A stretch of 64,000 nt of DNA from Advenella sp. FME57. Lineage in GTDB: Bacteria; Pseudomonadota; Gammaproteobacteria; Burkholderiales; Burkholderiaceae_B. A program made the translations under genes and the position numbers. Of the stretch, positions 38,698 to 48,235 are shown one piece after another. The stretch's first letter is position 1; each line of letters begins with the position of its first letter. The notes beneath the pieces are model-generated. The model was not told the origin of the DNA and searched no databases. It saw only the letters and a program-made list of their open reading frames with translations. Where the stretch lies: NCBI RefSeq assembly GCF_014897675.1, contig NZ_JABUXU010000009.1:155205-219204 (forward strand), written 5' to 3'.

Positions 38698-39930
38698 ATG
38701 TCTGAGCAATCGCCACATCCATCATACCTGACAACGCCCGTGCTGCTTTTGATGGCCATCGCTTGCGGCCTGTGTGCCGGAGGTAACTATTTCAACCAGC
38801 CGCTGCTGCATTCCATCTCGGTTAGCCTGGACATTACAGAGACCCGCGCGGCACTCACTGTAACGGTCGCGCAGGTCAGCTATGCGCTGGGTCTGCTGTT
38901 TATTGTGCCGCTAGGCGACAAGTTCGAGCGCCGGCAGCTTGCTGTCGGGCTGATGGTGCTGGCTGCGATCGGACAATTTATCAGTGGCCTGGCAATCAAC
39001 AGCAGCATGTTGTTTGTGGGAGTCGGCATGGCGGGGCTGTTTTCGGTTGCTGCACAGGTCCTGGTGCCGATGGCCGCTATCCTGTCGGCGCCATCGCGTA
39101 GCGGTCGCGCAGTGGGCATGGTCATGAGCGGCCTGCTTACCGGTATTTTGCTCGCCCGAAGTGTTGCCGGCTTGCTGTCCGGTATTGGCGGATGGTCGAC
39201 TGTTTATCTGGTATCCGGCGTCATCATGCTTGGCATTGCAACTGTCCTCTGGCTCAAGCTGCCATCCTCCAGAAACCCGCAAAGCCACGGCTATTTGTCC
39301 ATTCTTGCGTCACTGTTCACTTTGCTGCGTGAGCAGCCGCGCCTGCGTACGCGCGCGCTCATGGGCGGATTGGGCTTTGCATCGGTCAGTGCGCTGTTTT
39401 CGACCATGGCACTCCTCTTGGCCGGGCCTGCACATGGTTTGAGTGATGTGGCCATTGGCCTGGTGGGCCTGGCCGGCGTCATGGGGGCCTTGATGGCGTC
39501 TTTGGGAGGCCGCTTGGCCGATCGCGGCCTGGGTGATACGGTCACTGCCGTCAGCGTTGTACTGTTGCTGCTCAGCTGGGGCCTGCTATGGCTGGGACAC
39601 GATAATCTGTGGTGGTTTATTGCAGGCATGCTGGTGATCGACCTGGCCCTGCAGGGCGTGCACATCAATAATCAAACCACCATATTTGCCTTGCTGCCAC
39701 AAGCACGGTCTCGTTTGAATGCGGTGTATATGACCAGTTATTTCATTGGCGGTGCTTCTGGATCGACGCTGGGTACGGTCGCCTGGACTTACGGCGGATG
39801 GGCCGGCACCTGCCTGCTGGGAAGCGTGTTGGCGATCATGACCGGTCTGGCCACTTGGGCAGACCGAAAGGTCAAGTCAGCAATTGAACGGGCTGACCTT
39901 ACACCCGCAACAGCAACAGTAACAAAATAG
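38698..39930 (+). CDS. MFS transporter, 12-helix
   Basis: A 410-residue major facilitator, starting at ATG 38698 (the open frame begins further upstream in the AT-rich leader). GDKFERRQLAVGLMVLAAIGQF is the A-motif between helices 2 and 3. It resembles sugar/drug exporters of the YdhP-AraJ type, but the substrate is unknown. GST follows after 41 bp and is probably cotranscribed. Confidence 0.86.
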   Translation: MSEQSPHPSYLTTPVLLLMAIACGLCAGGNYFNQPLLHSISVSLDITETRAALTVTVAQVSYALGLLFIVPLGDKFERRQLAVGLMVLAAIGQFISGLAINSSMLFVGVGMAGLFSVAAQVLVPMAAILSAPSRSGRAVGMVMSGLLTGILLARSVAGLLSGIGGWSTVYLVSGVIMLGIATVLWLKLPSSRNPQSHGYLSILASLFTLLREQPRLRTRALMGGLGFASVSALFSTMALLLAGPAHGLSDVAIGLVGLAGVMGALMASLGGRLADRGLGDTVTAVSVVLLLLSWGLLWLGHDNLWWFIAGMLVIDLALQGVHINNQTTIFALLPQARSRLNAVYMTSYFIGGASGSTLGTVAWTYGGWAGTCLLGSVLAIMTGLATWADRKVKSAIERADLTPATATVTK

Positions 39931-39971
39931 TAGTAGTCAATTTTTCATTATTTTTATCAAGGGAGACACAA

Positions 39972-40574
39972 ATGAAAATTTTTTATTCCGCCGCTTCGCC
40001 TTTCGTGCGTAAGACAATGATCGTTGCCGACGAACTTGGGGTCGTGGACCGAATTGAACGCCTGCCGGCCGCAGCTAGTCCTGTGAATCGTGATCGCAAT
40101 ATTATTCCGTTCAACCCGCTGGGTCAGGTGCCTACGTTTATCACGGACGACGAGCAGGTACTGTTCGACAGCAAAGTCATTTGTGAATACCTGAACACCA
40201 CTTTCAAGGGCAAGCTGTTTGGCGATGACAACACGCGCTTCAAGTTGCTAACAGATCACGCAGTGGCAGATGGCGCCATTGCTGCTTCATTGTTGGTCCG
40301 CTATGAACTACTGGCGCGTCCCGAAGCGTTGCGCTGGGACGAGTGGCTGGAAGGCCAGACCGATAAAATCACAACTGCATTGCAGTACTTCGAAGACAAG
40401 GCGCAAGAGCTTTACGATCGAATAGATATCGTTACCATCACCCTGGCATGTGCTTTCGATTATCTGGACTTCCGGCTGCCGGACTATAACTGGCAGAAGC
40501 GTTTTCCGGGTTTGAAAGCCTGGTATGACAAATTTTCCGTACGTGAAAGCATTGCCAAAACCAAGCCTCAGTAA
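39972..40574 (+). CDS. glutathione S-transferase family protein
   Basis: A 200-residue GST: thioredoxin-fold N-terminal half (MKIFYSAASPFVRKTMIVADELG, with the FNPLGQVPTFI cis-proline and DSKVICEYL glutathione-binding segments) and an all-helical C-terminal half. The catalytic residue is probably the Ser in SPF. Encoded between an MFS permease and the SoxB-like gene; the 124-bp gap to the latter suggests readthrough. Confidence 0.88.
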   Translation: MKIFYSAASPFVRKTMIVADELGVVDRIERLPAAASPVNRDRNIIPFNPLGQVPTFITDDEQVLFDSKVICEYLNTTFKGKLFGDDNTRFKLLTDHAVADGAIAASLLVRYELLARPEALRWDEWLEGQTDKITTALQYFEDKAQELYDRIDIVTITLACAFDYLDFRLPDYNWQKRFPGLKAWYDKFSVRESIAKTKPQ

Positions 40575-40698
40575 AATGGGTGCTGATGCGCGGCAGCCGG
40601 CCTGCTTATGATCGTTGCCGCGAATCGATGTTGCGAATCGATACCGCTTATCGAGGCCGCAGGTGGGCTTAGCAGACCGGTTAAGGAAACAGGGGGCA

Positions 40699-42597
40699 AT
40701 GCATATCACAGATCGAAGGGCTTTTCTTCAGTTGATGGCAGCCGCGGGCACTGGCATGTTCGCGCCCGCAGTGCTGCGCGCGCAGCAAGGGATGGAGCAG
40801 TTTTATGATCTGCCGGCGTTTGGCAACGTCAGCTTCATGCACATCACAGATGTACAGGCCCAATGGAAACCTTTGTATTATCGCGAACCCACAGGCCAGG
40901 TGGAGATTGGCCCAGTCAGTGCAAAACCGCCCTATGTGACCGGCGATGCGCTGCTGCAATACTACAACCTGATGATTGGCTCAGCTCAGGCCTATGCTTT
41001 CAGCAACGCAGACTATGCTGCCTCGGCAGCCCACTACGGCATGCTGGGTGGGGTGGCGCACCTTGCGTCATTGATTGGCATCGTCAAGCGTTCCCGCGAG
41101 CAAGCGTGGCTGCTGGACGGCGGCAATGGCAATCTGCAATCATCGGCCCCCTGGGCAACAACTGATGGGGCGATTACGGTCCATCATGCCCTGGGCATAG
41201 ACCTGGGCTTGCCGGAGCAGGCGCATATTCAGGCAGCCATTGCTTCAAAGGATGCTGGCCAGACACAGCCGTCGGATCCCAATTTACCGGCACCCGCACA
41301 GGGGCGAGCTGCGCACTATCCATACATTGCGCACAATGCGTTCGATCTGGTTAACGATAATCCTCTATTTGAGCCCTATATACTGCGCAAGCGAAACGGT
41401 ATCACGGTTGCCATTATTGGGCAGGTGGCGCATAACGAACCGTTTGCCAAGGGCAACTGCGATGAACACACCATGCCAGACGCCAAGACCGGCATCAAAG
41501 AGCGATCGGTGATGCGTCTGGATGAACACAATTTACAGCGCATCGTCGACGATGTGCGGACAAAAGGTGCGCAAGCCGTGCTCTTGCTTTCCCGAGCCGG
41601 TGTGGATGCAGATTTGCAACTGGCAACTCGTGTCACTGGTATTGATGTGATATTGGGCGGACGTTCGGCGACCCCATTGCCCGAACCCATTCTTGTTTCC
41701 AACAATAAGGGTAAGACGGCAGTCACTAACGCCGGCGCACAGGGGCGGTTTCTGGCCGTGCTGGATCTGGACATCGACAAAGGCGGCTTGGCGGATTTTC
41801 GCTATAGCCTGTTGCCAGTAGTGGCCAGTTTTGTACAGGCCGACAGCCGCCTGGCAAAGACGGTCGATAATGCCTATGCGACAGCCAATACCAGCTTGTC
41901 AGAGCAAATCGCCATGACCGAAGGGCTGCTGTACCGCCGGGGCACTTTCAACGGCACCTGGGACGAACTCTTGTTGCAAGCCATGTTGCAGCGCAGCGGG
42001 GCGCAAATAGCCCTGTATCCCGGATACCGCTGGGGGTCGACGCTGTTGCCTGGCGCTGCAATTGTCCGCGAAGATATCATCAACCAGCTGGCATTGGGCG
42101 ACACACAAATGTGTTTGGGAGCGGTGCGCGGCAGGCATATCCATGCCATGTTGGAGGCCGCCGCTCAGGCGCTTTTCGACCCTGACGCGTACAAGCGTTC
42201 AGAACAGGATATGTTGCGAACCGGTGGCTTGCGCTACCGGATCGACCCCGACCAGGAGTCGGGCAAGCGTATTACGAACGTCATGGTTGGCAGTCAGCCG
42301 TTGATGGTCGATGAAAAATATAAAGTGGCCGCCTGGGGATTGACCGTGCCATTTGAATTTGACCAGGCAGCGCCAACAGATGCGACCAGGGCGGACGTTG
42401 AAAGCAAAATAACCAATCGCATTGAAAGTAAAGATACAGCGCAGGCCAACGCGACAACCATTGAATCAGCACATATGCCGGCGACGACGACACTGATCAT
42501 GCTGGATGTGCTGGAAAATTATTTGAAGCAGCACAAGACGATACCGGAGATGGAACCTTATCAGCCGAGGATTGTCAGGGAGAAGCGGCAGATTTAA
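40699..42597 (+). CDS. SoxB-family paralogue lacking the metal ligands, Tat-exported
   Basis: A 632-residue protein with a twin-arginine signal (DRRAFLQLMAAAGTGMF). The whole length follows SoxB, the dimanganese thiosulfohydrolase of the Sox pathway: ITDVQAQWKPLYYREP, WLLDGGNGNLQSS, VLLLSRAGVDADLQLATRVTGIDVILGG and TNAGAQGRFLAVLDLD. But each metal-binding position I can place is changed: the D-x-H becomes D51-V-Q53, GGD becomes GGN143, LSHNG becomes LSR299, and the GHTHD loop becomes GRSATP (322-327). It should not bind a dinuclear metal centre and is probably a non-catalytic relative. Start ATG 40699 has AGGGGG upstream. No sox genes are adjacent. Confidence 0.82.
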   Translation: MHITDRRAFLQLMAAAGTGMFAPAVLRAQQGMEQFYDLPAFGNVSFMHITDVQAQWKPLYYREPTGQVEIGPVSAKPPYVTGDALLQYYNLMIGSAQAYAFSNADYAASAAHYGMLGGVAHLASLIGIVKRSREQAWLLDGGNGNLQSSAPWATTDGAITVHHALGIDLGLPEQAHIQAAIASKDAGQTQPSDPNLPAPAQGRAAHYPYIAHNAFDLVNDNPLFEPYILRKRNGITVAIIGQVAHNEPFAKGNCDEHTMPDAKTGIKERSVMRLDEHNLQRIVDDVRTKGAQAVLLLSRAGVDADLQLATRVTGIDVILGGRSATPLPEPILVSNNKGKTAVTNAGAQGRFLAVLDLDIDKGGLADFRYSLLPVVASFVQADSRLAKTVDNAYATANTSLSEQIAMTEGLLYRRGTFNGTWDELLLQAMLQRSGAQIALYPGYRWGSTLLPGAAIVREDIINQLALGDTQMCLGAVRGRHIHAMLEAAAQALFDPDAYKRSEQDMLRTGGLRYRIDPDQESGKRITNVMVGSQPLMVDEKYKVAAWGLTVPFEFDQAAPTDATRADVESKITNRIESKDTAQANATTIESAHMPATTTLIMLDVLENYLKQHKTIPEMEPYQPRIVREKRQI

Positions 42598-42797
42598 AGC
42601 TTGCTCAGGAGTGCAATAAGCGCCTTAGTTATTCGCTCACGATCGTCAGGTTTTGTTGATTTTCTGATTTTTTGTGAGTACTTTGGTTTGAATAACGAGC
42701 GAACCAAAGCCCGGCACAAACAGCCGTAACAGTGCAATAGAGCAGGCCGTTGGAAGGTGCTATTTTAAAAACCGCTGTAAAAATTACCCGATACGTT

Positions 42798-43151
42798 TTA
42801 CTCGTCAATTTTGTTATGCGACTCCTGCAATGCCTTGTTCTTTGCCCTTGTATCCCAAACAACCAGTCCAAAGATAAAGTTGCAAATGACCCATATCATA
42901 ATAATCATGGTTACGCCCATGCCTTCGGAATCTTCGGTGCCGCGAGGCAGGGCGCTGGACTGCGATCCTCGATCAAGTACGCCCATGCCGACCACAACCC
43001 AGCAAATCATGGCAAGGTTAAAGGCGATAAAAAGCCACTTGGCGACTTTTCCGGTCAGGGTTCGTTGCGGTTCTTCCAGCTGAAAACCGCAAGAGACGCA
43101 TTTGGTCGCAGCGTCTTCAAGTTCGGTGGTGCACTTTGGGCATGTTTTCAT
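42798..43151 (-). CDS. zinc-ribbon membrane protein
   Basis: A 117-residue protein from ATG 43151 (AGGAG upstream). The N-terminus is a zinc ribbon, CPKC-x(12)-CVSC, then two hydrophobic segments (residues about 38-56 and 80-100) and a charged tail. No specific family name beyond zinc-ribbon/membrane protein. The longer open frame upstream is non-coding. Confidence 0.72.
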   Translation of the reverse strand: MKTCPKCTTELEDAATKCVSCGFQLEEPQRTLTGKVAKWLFIAFNLAMICWVVVGMGVLDRGSQSSALPRGTEDSEGMGVTMIIMIWVICNFIFGLVVWDTRAKNKALQESHNKIDE

Positions 43152-43488
43152 CGGATTGCTCCTGTCTCTATTTCTGGCACTTGCAATAATCCAGACTGCT
43201 GCCGGTTTAATCTGCAATCTGGCACCGGCTTTGTTATATCGCACCTTTCCCAGTAATTTATCGTATGCCGATCTATGCTCCATATGCAGCAATATAGCAG
43301 TGATCGGCATTGCCTGCGAATAAATTTCTTTGCCGCAACGTCAGTGCCTGACTCATATGCCCCTGGAGCCAGCGCTGTGAAATCACAACGCGACCGCGAC
43401 CGCGACCGCGACCGAAAGCACAGCCTGCTGATGTTACATTTGCAAGTATATGCGCCGGTTCGCGTATCAGGAGACGGTTTACTACGTA
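43152..43488. other. gene-free region
   Basis: About 340 bp upstream of the zinc-ribbon gene and downstream of the reductase. Apart from the hexamer repeat I see nothing. Confidence 0.35.
43389..43414. repeat. short hexanucleotide repeat (CGCGAC)4
   Basis: Four perfect copies of CGCGAC plus CG between the zinc-ribbon gene and the reductase gene. No gene covers it on either strand that I can support. Confidence 0.7.
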
Positions 43489-44493
43489 CTAGATCCGGAT
43501 CAGTCGCTTGCCCAGGTTCTCACCTCGATACAGTTCAGCAATTGCGCCCGGCGCTGTGCGCAGACCATCAGTGATGTGTTCACGGTAAGTCAATTCTTTT
43601 GCTCTGACCAATTGCTCGAGCTGCTCGACGTAAGAAGCATAGGTGTCCTTATGGTCGAACAGGATGAAACCCTGCATTCGGGCTCGGCGAGTCAGCAGAA
43701 TACGGTTTACGCGAGGGCCCATGGGCGGTGGATTCCAGCTCGGGATTGAGGCTGTTCCGCATACAATCACACGAGCGCCGATAGCCAGATGCTGCATGAC
43801 TGCGTCTGAAATGGCCCCTGCCGTGTTATCAAAATAGACATCCACGCCGTCTGGACATGAATTTTTGATGGCCTGATCAATATCGTCAGTCTTATAGTTA
43901 ATGACATGGTCGTAGCCAAATGCTTCATAACACGCTTTGACTTTTTCAGCTGAACTGGTCAAGCCTACTGTACGGCAGCCCATTGTTTTGGCAAGTTGCC
44001 CCACGCAAGAGCCCACCCCGCCGGCAGCGGTGGACACCACGACGGTGTCACCTGGTTTGGGGGAGCCCAGTTTGTCCAGTGCAGTGGCAGCTGTTATGCC
44101 GTTCAAGCCCAATACGCCCAGATACAAGGAGGGGGGAAGATCACTGGCGGTTATTTTCTGGACAATCGCCTCGGGTTTGACCGTGGCGTAGGTTTGCCAG
44201 CCGAACCAGCCCATCAGGCGTTCGCCCTTGTTGACTGTCGATATCGCGGATTCGACGACCGTTCCTACACAAAGCGAACGCATCACGTCGCCGACATTTA
44301 CACTTGCGTAGTTATTGGCATCGGCCAGCCAGCCACGCATTGCTGGATCCACAGACAGCCATTCATTGCGCACCCGTATTTGCCCAGCTTGAAGTTCGGG
44401 TACCGGCTGCTTTTCCAGTTGGAAATTTTCTGCGGCAGGAATGCCTGTTGGTTTGGATATTACCCGGATGACTTCGTTTTCAAGCGTATTCAT
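43489..44493 (-). CDS. curA: NADP-dependent medium-chain reductase (CurA/leukotriene B4 dehydrogenase type)
   Basis: Zinc-independent medium-chain dehydrogenase/reductase that reduces the double bond of alpha,beta-unsaturated carbonyls. ATG 44493 gives 334 residues. The VSTAAGGVGSCVGQLAK nucleotide loop (near residues 155-170), DPAMRGWL and the C-terminal YRGENLGKRLIRI match the CurA/LTB4DH group. The exact substrate is not known; it may detoxify enones. Confidence 0.85.
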   Translation of the reverse strand: MNTLENEVIRVISKPTGIPAAENFQLEKQPVPELQAGQIRVRNEWLSVDPAMRGWLADANNYASVNVGDVMRSLCVGTVVESAISTVNKGERLMGWFGWQTYATVKPEAIVQKITASDLPPSLYLGVLGLNGITAATALDKLGSPKPGDTVVVSTAAGGVGSCVGQLAKTMGCRTVGLTSSAEKVKACYEAFGYDHVINYKTDDIDQAIKNSCPDGVDVYFDNTAGAISDAVMQHLAIGARVIVCGTASIPSWNPPPMGPRVNRILLTRRARMQGFILFDHKDTYASYVEQLEQLVRAKELTYREHITDGLRTAPGAIAELYRGENLGKRLIRI

Positions 44494-44916
44494 ATATCCC
44501 TCTACATTTGTACAATCGTCTATCAGATTATTAAACACTCTGGCTGAGCCGTACTCATGACCAAGTCTCGCATATTTGCCTCAGCGGTCGGCACCGCAAG
44601 GCTGCAGGCCGGAAAAGGGTGACACTCTGCCGTTTATGGCACAAGCGCGCTGGTCGGGCAGGGTTCAACACGGTTTATCGTGTATTGCAGATGCTATTGG
44701 TTTCTGCTGTTCTGTCATATTCTACCTATGGAAGGGATGGGCCGCTTTGTGTAAAGGGAGCTGGGTCCAATCTTTTGAGTAAGAAATGCTATCTGTCATA
44801 AAAATACCCCGCGGTGCGATCTGTTTTTTTATGCAAGTGTCATGAACGGTGCGGTGACTAAGCGTCACTCCCGGTTCATCCCGGTGATCAGGCCAGGCAC
44901 AACGACGATACTGGCA
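44494..44916. other. intergenic region with a GTGAC/GTCAC hairpin
   Basis: About 420 bp. GTGAC-taagc-GTCAC at 44854-44868 lies 49 bp beyond the LysR stop and could be part of its terminator, though no U-run follows. No gene is supported. Confidence 0.35.
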
Positions 44917-45825
44917 TCAAGGCCGATACGCAAGTGCTGTGTCTTCGCGCAAGCAGGTCACAGCCATGTCGACGAATGTGCGTACTTTGGCCGCCGCCTG
45001 TCGGTGTTCATGGTGAATCACGTGAATAGGCAAGGGTGCTGGTTCATAATCGTGCAGTACGATTTCCAGTTTGCCACAAGTAAGGTAAGGGGCTATCTGG
45101 TACGACAGCAGCCGCGTGATCCCGAACCCGGCCAGGACGGCCTCGATCGCTGCATCATTTGTGGTGAGGGTCAGTCGCGGTGTCATGCGAATGGCACTGG
45201 TCTTGTCCTGATGAACAAACCGCCATTCCGGAACAGGTGAGATACCACTAGTTGTAATAATGGTATGGGCGTGCAATTGATCGGGCGTACCCGGTACACC
45301 ATGGGCAGCCAGGTATGCAGGAGCTGCGCACACGACGGTACGAACCTGGCCGACACGGATGGCTTTCATGCTGGAATCGGGTAGATGGCCAATGCGCAGG
45401 CCCGCGTCCAAGCCTTCTTCGATCAGGTTGACAACCCGGTCGACAAACAGCGAGGTCACATTTACTGCCGGGTAGCGGCGCAAATACTGCACGATAATCG
45501 GCGTTACAAACATGCGGCCAAACAGGGCGGGCGCGGTGATCGCTAAACGCCCTCGCGGTTCGGTCGTGATGCCGGACACTGCCTCGTCTGCTTCATCAGC
45601 GTCGGCAATAACCCGTCGTGCGTCTTCAAGATAACGGATACCCGCTTCGGTGGTCCTGACGATACGGGTGGTGCGCGTTAGCAAGCGCACGCCCAGATGA
45701 GTTTCCAATTCGGAAATGGCGCGGGTGACCGCCGGTGCCGACATTCCCAGATTGCGGGCGGCAGCAGAAAAACTTTCGGCGTGCGCTACCGCCACAAAGA
45801 TTGACATGGCTCGCAAACGATCCAT
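44917..45825 (-). CDS. LysR-family transcriptional regulator
   Basis: A 302-residue LysR protein with the winged HTH at residues 3-60 (MSIFVAVAHAESFSAAARNLGMSAPAVTRAISELETHLG). It is divergent from the PNPOx-GST-NTF2 operon at 45961, the typical arrangement for an activator. Intergenic space is 135 bp; T-N11-A pairs are present but I cannot fix the site. Confidence 0.9.
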   Translation of the reverse strand: MDRLRAMSIFVAVAHAESFSAAARNLGMSAPAVTRAISELETHLGVRLLTRTTRIVRTTEAGIRYLEDARRVIADADEADEAVSGITTEPRGRLAITAPALFGRMFVTPIIVQYLRRYPAVNVTSLFVDRVVNLIEEGLDAGLRIGHLPDSSMKAIRVGQVRTVVCAAPAYLAAHGVPGTPDQLHAHTIITTSGISPVPEWRFVHQDKTSAIRMTPRLTLTTNDAAIEAVLAGFGITRLLSYQIAPYLTCGKLEIVLHDYEPAPLPIHVIHHEHRQAAAKVRTFVDMAVTCLREDTALAYRP

Positions 45826-45960
45826 CTATTATTCCGATATATGCAAGAGTGAAATGTATTGTACGACTATTCTTCTATATAAAGAAATACTGCATAGTAA
45901 CAGTGTCCGCAGCACAACATTGCGGCATCGAACCAAGACAAACAGCGGGAGAGAGTATCC

Positions 45961-46530
45961 ATGTCACGCGCATTTTCAACCATCACTTTCACACCCGCCG
46001 TCCGTGCAGCGCAGGAGCAGTACGGCAGTCGCGAAAGAAATAGCCTGTTCGAAGAAGACTCGCAAGAGCGCAATGCAATTGCGCAGCGGGAACGGGCGTT
46101 TATTCCAGACATTGATACCTTCTTTATGTCGAGCGTTGGCGCAAACGGCTGGCCTTACGTGCAGCACAGGGGTGGACCCAAGGGTTTTTTGAAAATCCTG
46201 GATGATCATACTTTGGGATTTGCTGACTACGCCGGCAACCGGCAGTATATTTCAGCTGGCAATCTGATGAACGATGATCGTGTCATGCTCATTGTTATGG
46301 ATTTTGCTCATCGCCGGCGCCTGAAGATATGGGGCCGCGCGCGAATTATTCACGATAGCGATGAGCCGCAGCTGCTTGCCCGCCTGCAAATGCCAGCCTA
46401 TCGCGCCCGGGTTGAGCGCGGATATATCATTACCGTACAGGCGCTGGATTTTAACTGTCCGCAGCATATTACGGCGCGCTTTACCGAAGATGAGTTTGCC
46501 GCCATGATCGAAACAAAGGAATCTCAATGA
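45961..46530 (+). CDS. pyridoxamine 5'-phosphate oxidase-family (FMN split-barrel) protein
   Basis: A 189-residue flavin/heme-binding split-barrel protein with FMSSVGANGWPYVQHRGGPKGFLKILDDHTLGFADYAGNRQYISAGNL, the PNPOx-like core. It is not a true PdxH. First gene of a three-gene unit with a GST (4-bp overlap) and an NTF2-like protein, under the divergent LysR. A role in oxidative or electrophile stress is inferred from the neighbours. Confidence 0.85.
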   Translation: MSRAFSTITFTPAVRAAQEQYGSRERNSLFEEDSQERNAIAQRERAFIPDIDTFFMSSVGANGWPYVQHRGGPKGFLKILDDHTLGFADYAGNRQYISAGNLMNDDRVMLIVMDFAHRRRLKIWGRARIIHDSDEPQLLARLQMPAYRARVERGYIITVQALDFNCPQHITARFTEDEFAAMIETKESQ

Positions 46531-47144
46531 TTACGCTCTATGACCTTGCTCCGTCTGGCAATTGCCACAAAGTACGTCTGCTCTTGTCCTTGCTGGGCGT
46601 TCACTATCACAGTTGTCCTGTCAACTTAATGGACAGCGAGCATAAGTCGGTTCAGTTTTTGCATATGAACCCGTTTGGCCAGATGCCGGTGCTGGTTGAT
46701 GGGGATGTGATATTGCGTGACAGCCAGGCGATCCTGGTTTATCTCGCGAAGCAGTATGGCGATCACGGCTGGCTTGCCACAAACGATCCCAAGGCCATGG
46801 CGCAGGTAATGGCGTGGCTGTCTACTGCAGCCAATGAAGTTGCGCGCGGGCCCAATGACCTGCGCTTGCACTACAAATTTGGCCGGCAACTGGATCTGGT
46901 TGCGGCTGAGCAGATAACACAAAGACTGTATAGTATTGTAGAGCAGCAGCTTCAGGATTCAGACTGGCTTGTCGGCGACCATATTACCATTGCCGATATC
47001 GCTGTATATCCATACATTGCATTATCACCTGAAAGCAAAATCACCCTGGCGCCTTATCCGGCGCTGATCAAGTGGGTTGGGCGTATACAGGCGTTGCCAG
47101 GATATGTGGGTATGCCCGGAATGTATTGCATTGCAGAAAAATGA
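46527..47144 (+). CDS. glutathione S-transferase family protein
   Basis: A 205-residue GST. MITLYDLAPSGNCHKVRLLLSLLGVHYH, the MNPFGQMPVLVDGD cis-proline loop and the DSQAILVYLAKQYG element form the thioredoxin-like domain; the helical domain follows. ATGA overlap with the preceding gene means translational coupling. It is not closely similar to the GST at 39972. Confidence 0.9.
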   Translation: MITLYDLAPSGNCHKVRLLLSLLGVHYHSCPVNLMDSEHKSVQFLHMNPFGQMPVLVDGDVILRDSQAILVYLAKQYGDHGWLATNDPKAMAQVMAWLSTAANEVARGPNDLRLHYKFGRQLDLVAAEQITQRLYSIVEQQLQDSDWLVGDHITIADIAVYPYIALSPESKITLAPYPALIKWVGRIQALPGYVGMPGMYCIAEK

Positions 47145-47196
47145 CTTTGCCAGGCGTTAGTCATTGGTCTTACTTTACAGAAAAAGGAACTTGTTT

Positions 47197-47676
47197 ATGG
47201 AAATGACATCTGAAATACGGCAGCCGGTGCCGCCGTTTACGCTTGATTCAGCCATCCAGAAAGTGCGTCTGGCCGAAGATGGCTGGAACTCACGCGATCC
47301 GCAGCGTGTATCTCTTGCCTATACCGTCGATAGCCAATGGCGCAACAGGGCGGAGTTTGTCAACGGCAGGGAACAAATTGTTTCTTTTCTGACGCGCAAA
47401 TGGATCAGGGAACTGGACTACCGTCTGATCAAGGAGTTATGGGCTTTTGATGGCGCGCGCATCGCCGTGCGGTTTGCCTACGAATGGCACGATGACTCGG
47501 GGCAGTGGTTTCGGTCGTATGGCAATGAAAACTGGGCATTTGATGGCAACGGATTGATGTTGCAACGTCATGCGTCCATCAATGATCTGCCCATTGCTGA
47601 AAGTGATCGCAAGTTCCGGTGGCCACAGGGAAGACGCCCCGATGACCACCCAGGCCTGAGCCAGCTGGGATTGTAA
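47197..47676 (+). CDS. NTF2-like (DUF1348) protein
   Basis: A 159-residue protein from ATG 47197 (GGA upstream), matching the DUF1348/SnoaL-like fold: [57 protein letters not shown] and [18 protein letters not shown]. Function of the family is not established. Last gene of the PNPOx-GST unit; it is convergent with the universal stress gene. Confidence 0.85.
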   Translation: MEMTSEIRQPVPPFTLDSAIQKVRLAEDGWNSRDPQRVSLAYTVDSQWRNRAEFVNGREQIVSFLTRKWIRELDYRLIKELWAFDGARIAVRFAYEWHDDSGQWFRSYGNENWAFDGNGLMLQRHASINDLPIAESDRKFRWPQGRRPDDHPGLSQLGL

Positions 47677-47685
47677 TTTGCCGGC

Positions 47686-48132
47686 CTAGTCGTGAGGAAT
47701 GATGGTTACCGGACATATGGCCGAATGGATGACAGCGTAGCTAACGCTACCGAGCAACCCCGAGAACAACGGGTTGGTACCGCGCGAGCCCATCACAATC
47801 ATTTCTACAGGCGAGTTACTGTTCTGCCTGTCGGTAATTTCCTGAACAATGCAGTTTTTTGCGTCGCCAATCAGCAGTTTGACTTCGTGTTGCACGTCAG
47901 ACTGCTGCAGCATGGCTCGCGCCGGCTCAGTCACTTCATTGAACAACTGCTGCTGATACTGTTCAATATCCTCATGATTGAACAGCGCCTTGGCATGTAC
48001 CGTCTGAAAGCTTGGCTGCGCATTGATCACAAGCAGTTTCAGGCCGGCCAGTTTCGCCATGGAGATGGCCCAGTCCAGCGCTTTGCTCGCGTTTTTCGAT
48101 CCATCGATTGGGACTAAAATAGTTTTGCTCAT
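47686..48132 (-). CDS. uspA: universal stress protein
   Basis: A 148-residue USP with the adenine-nucleotide motif G-x2-G-x9-G(S) at VMGSRGTNPLFSGLLGSVS near the C-terminus, and ILVPIDGSKNASKALDWA at the start, so it is an ATP-binding type. Of two adjacent ATGs, 48132 has the better spacing (7) to GGAG. An FNR/ANR-type box lies about 90 bp upstream, pointing to induction by low oxygen. Confidence 0.88.
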   Translation of the reverse strand: MSKTILVPIDGSKNASKALDWAISMAKLAGLKLLVINAQPSFQTVHAKALFNHEDIEQYQQQLFNEVTEPARAMLQQSDVQHEVKLLIGDAKNCIVQEITDRQNSNSPVEMIVMGSRGTNPLFSGLLGSVSYAVIHSAICPVTIIPHD

Positions 48133-48221
48133 CATATAACTCCCTGGAACAGAAAAAAGGCGCCCCATATGTGATATGTTGGGGATGCCATTAAAGTGTA
48201 TTACAACCACAACTGTAATTA

Positions 48222-48235
48222 TTGAACTAAATCAA
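48222..48235 (-). promoter_or_regulatory. FNR/ANR box upstream of the universal stress gene
   Basis: TTGAA-CTAA-ATCAA at 48222-48235 matches the FNR/ANR consensus TTGAT-N4-ATCAA at 9 of 10 defined positions. Its distance from the universal stress gene start is about 90 bp, suitable for a class II or class I site. Nearest gene on the other side is more than 300 bp away. Confidence 0.6.

Noticed and set aside
42681..42709. CTTTGGTT...AACCAAAG inverted repeat as an operator
   Set aside because: Perfect 8-bp arms with a 13-nt loop, but it lies between two gene ends (convergent), so a terminator role is as likely; too little to list as a site.
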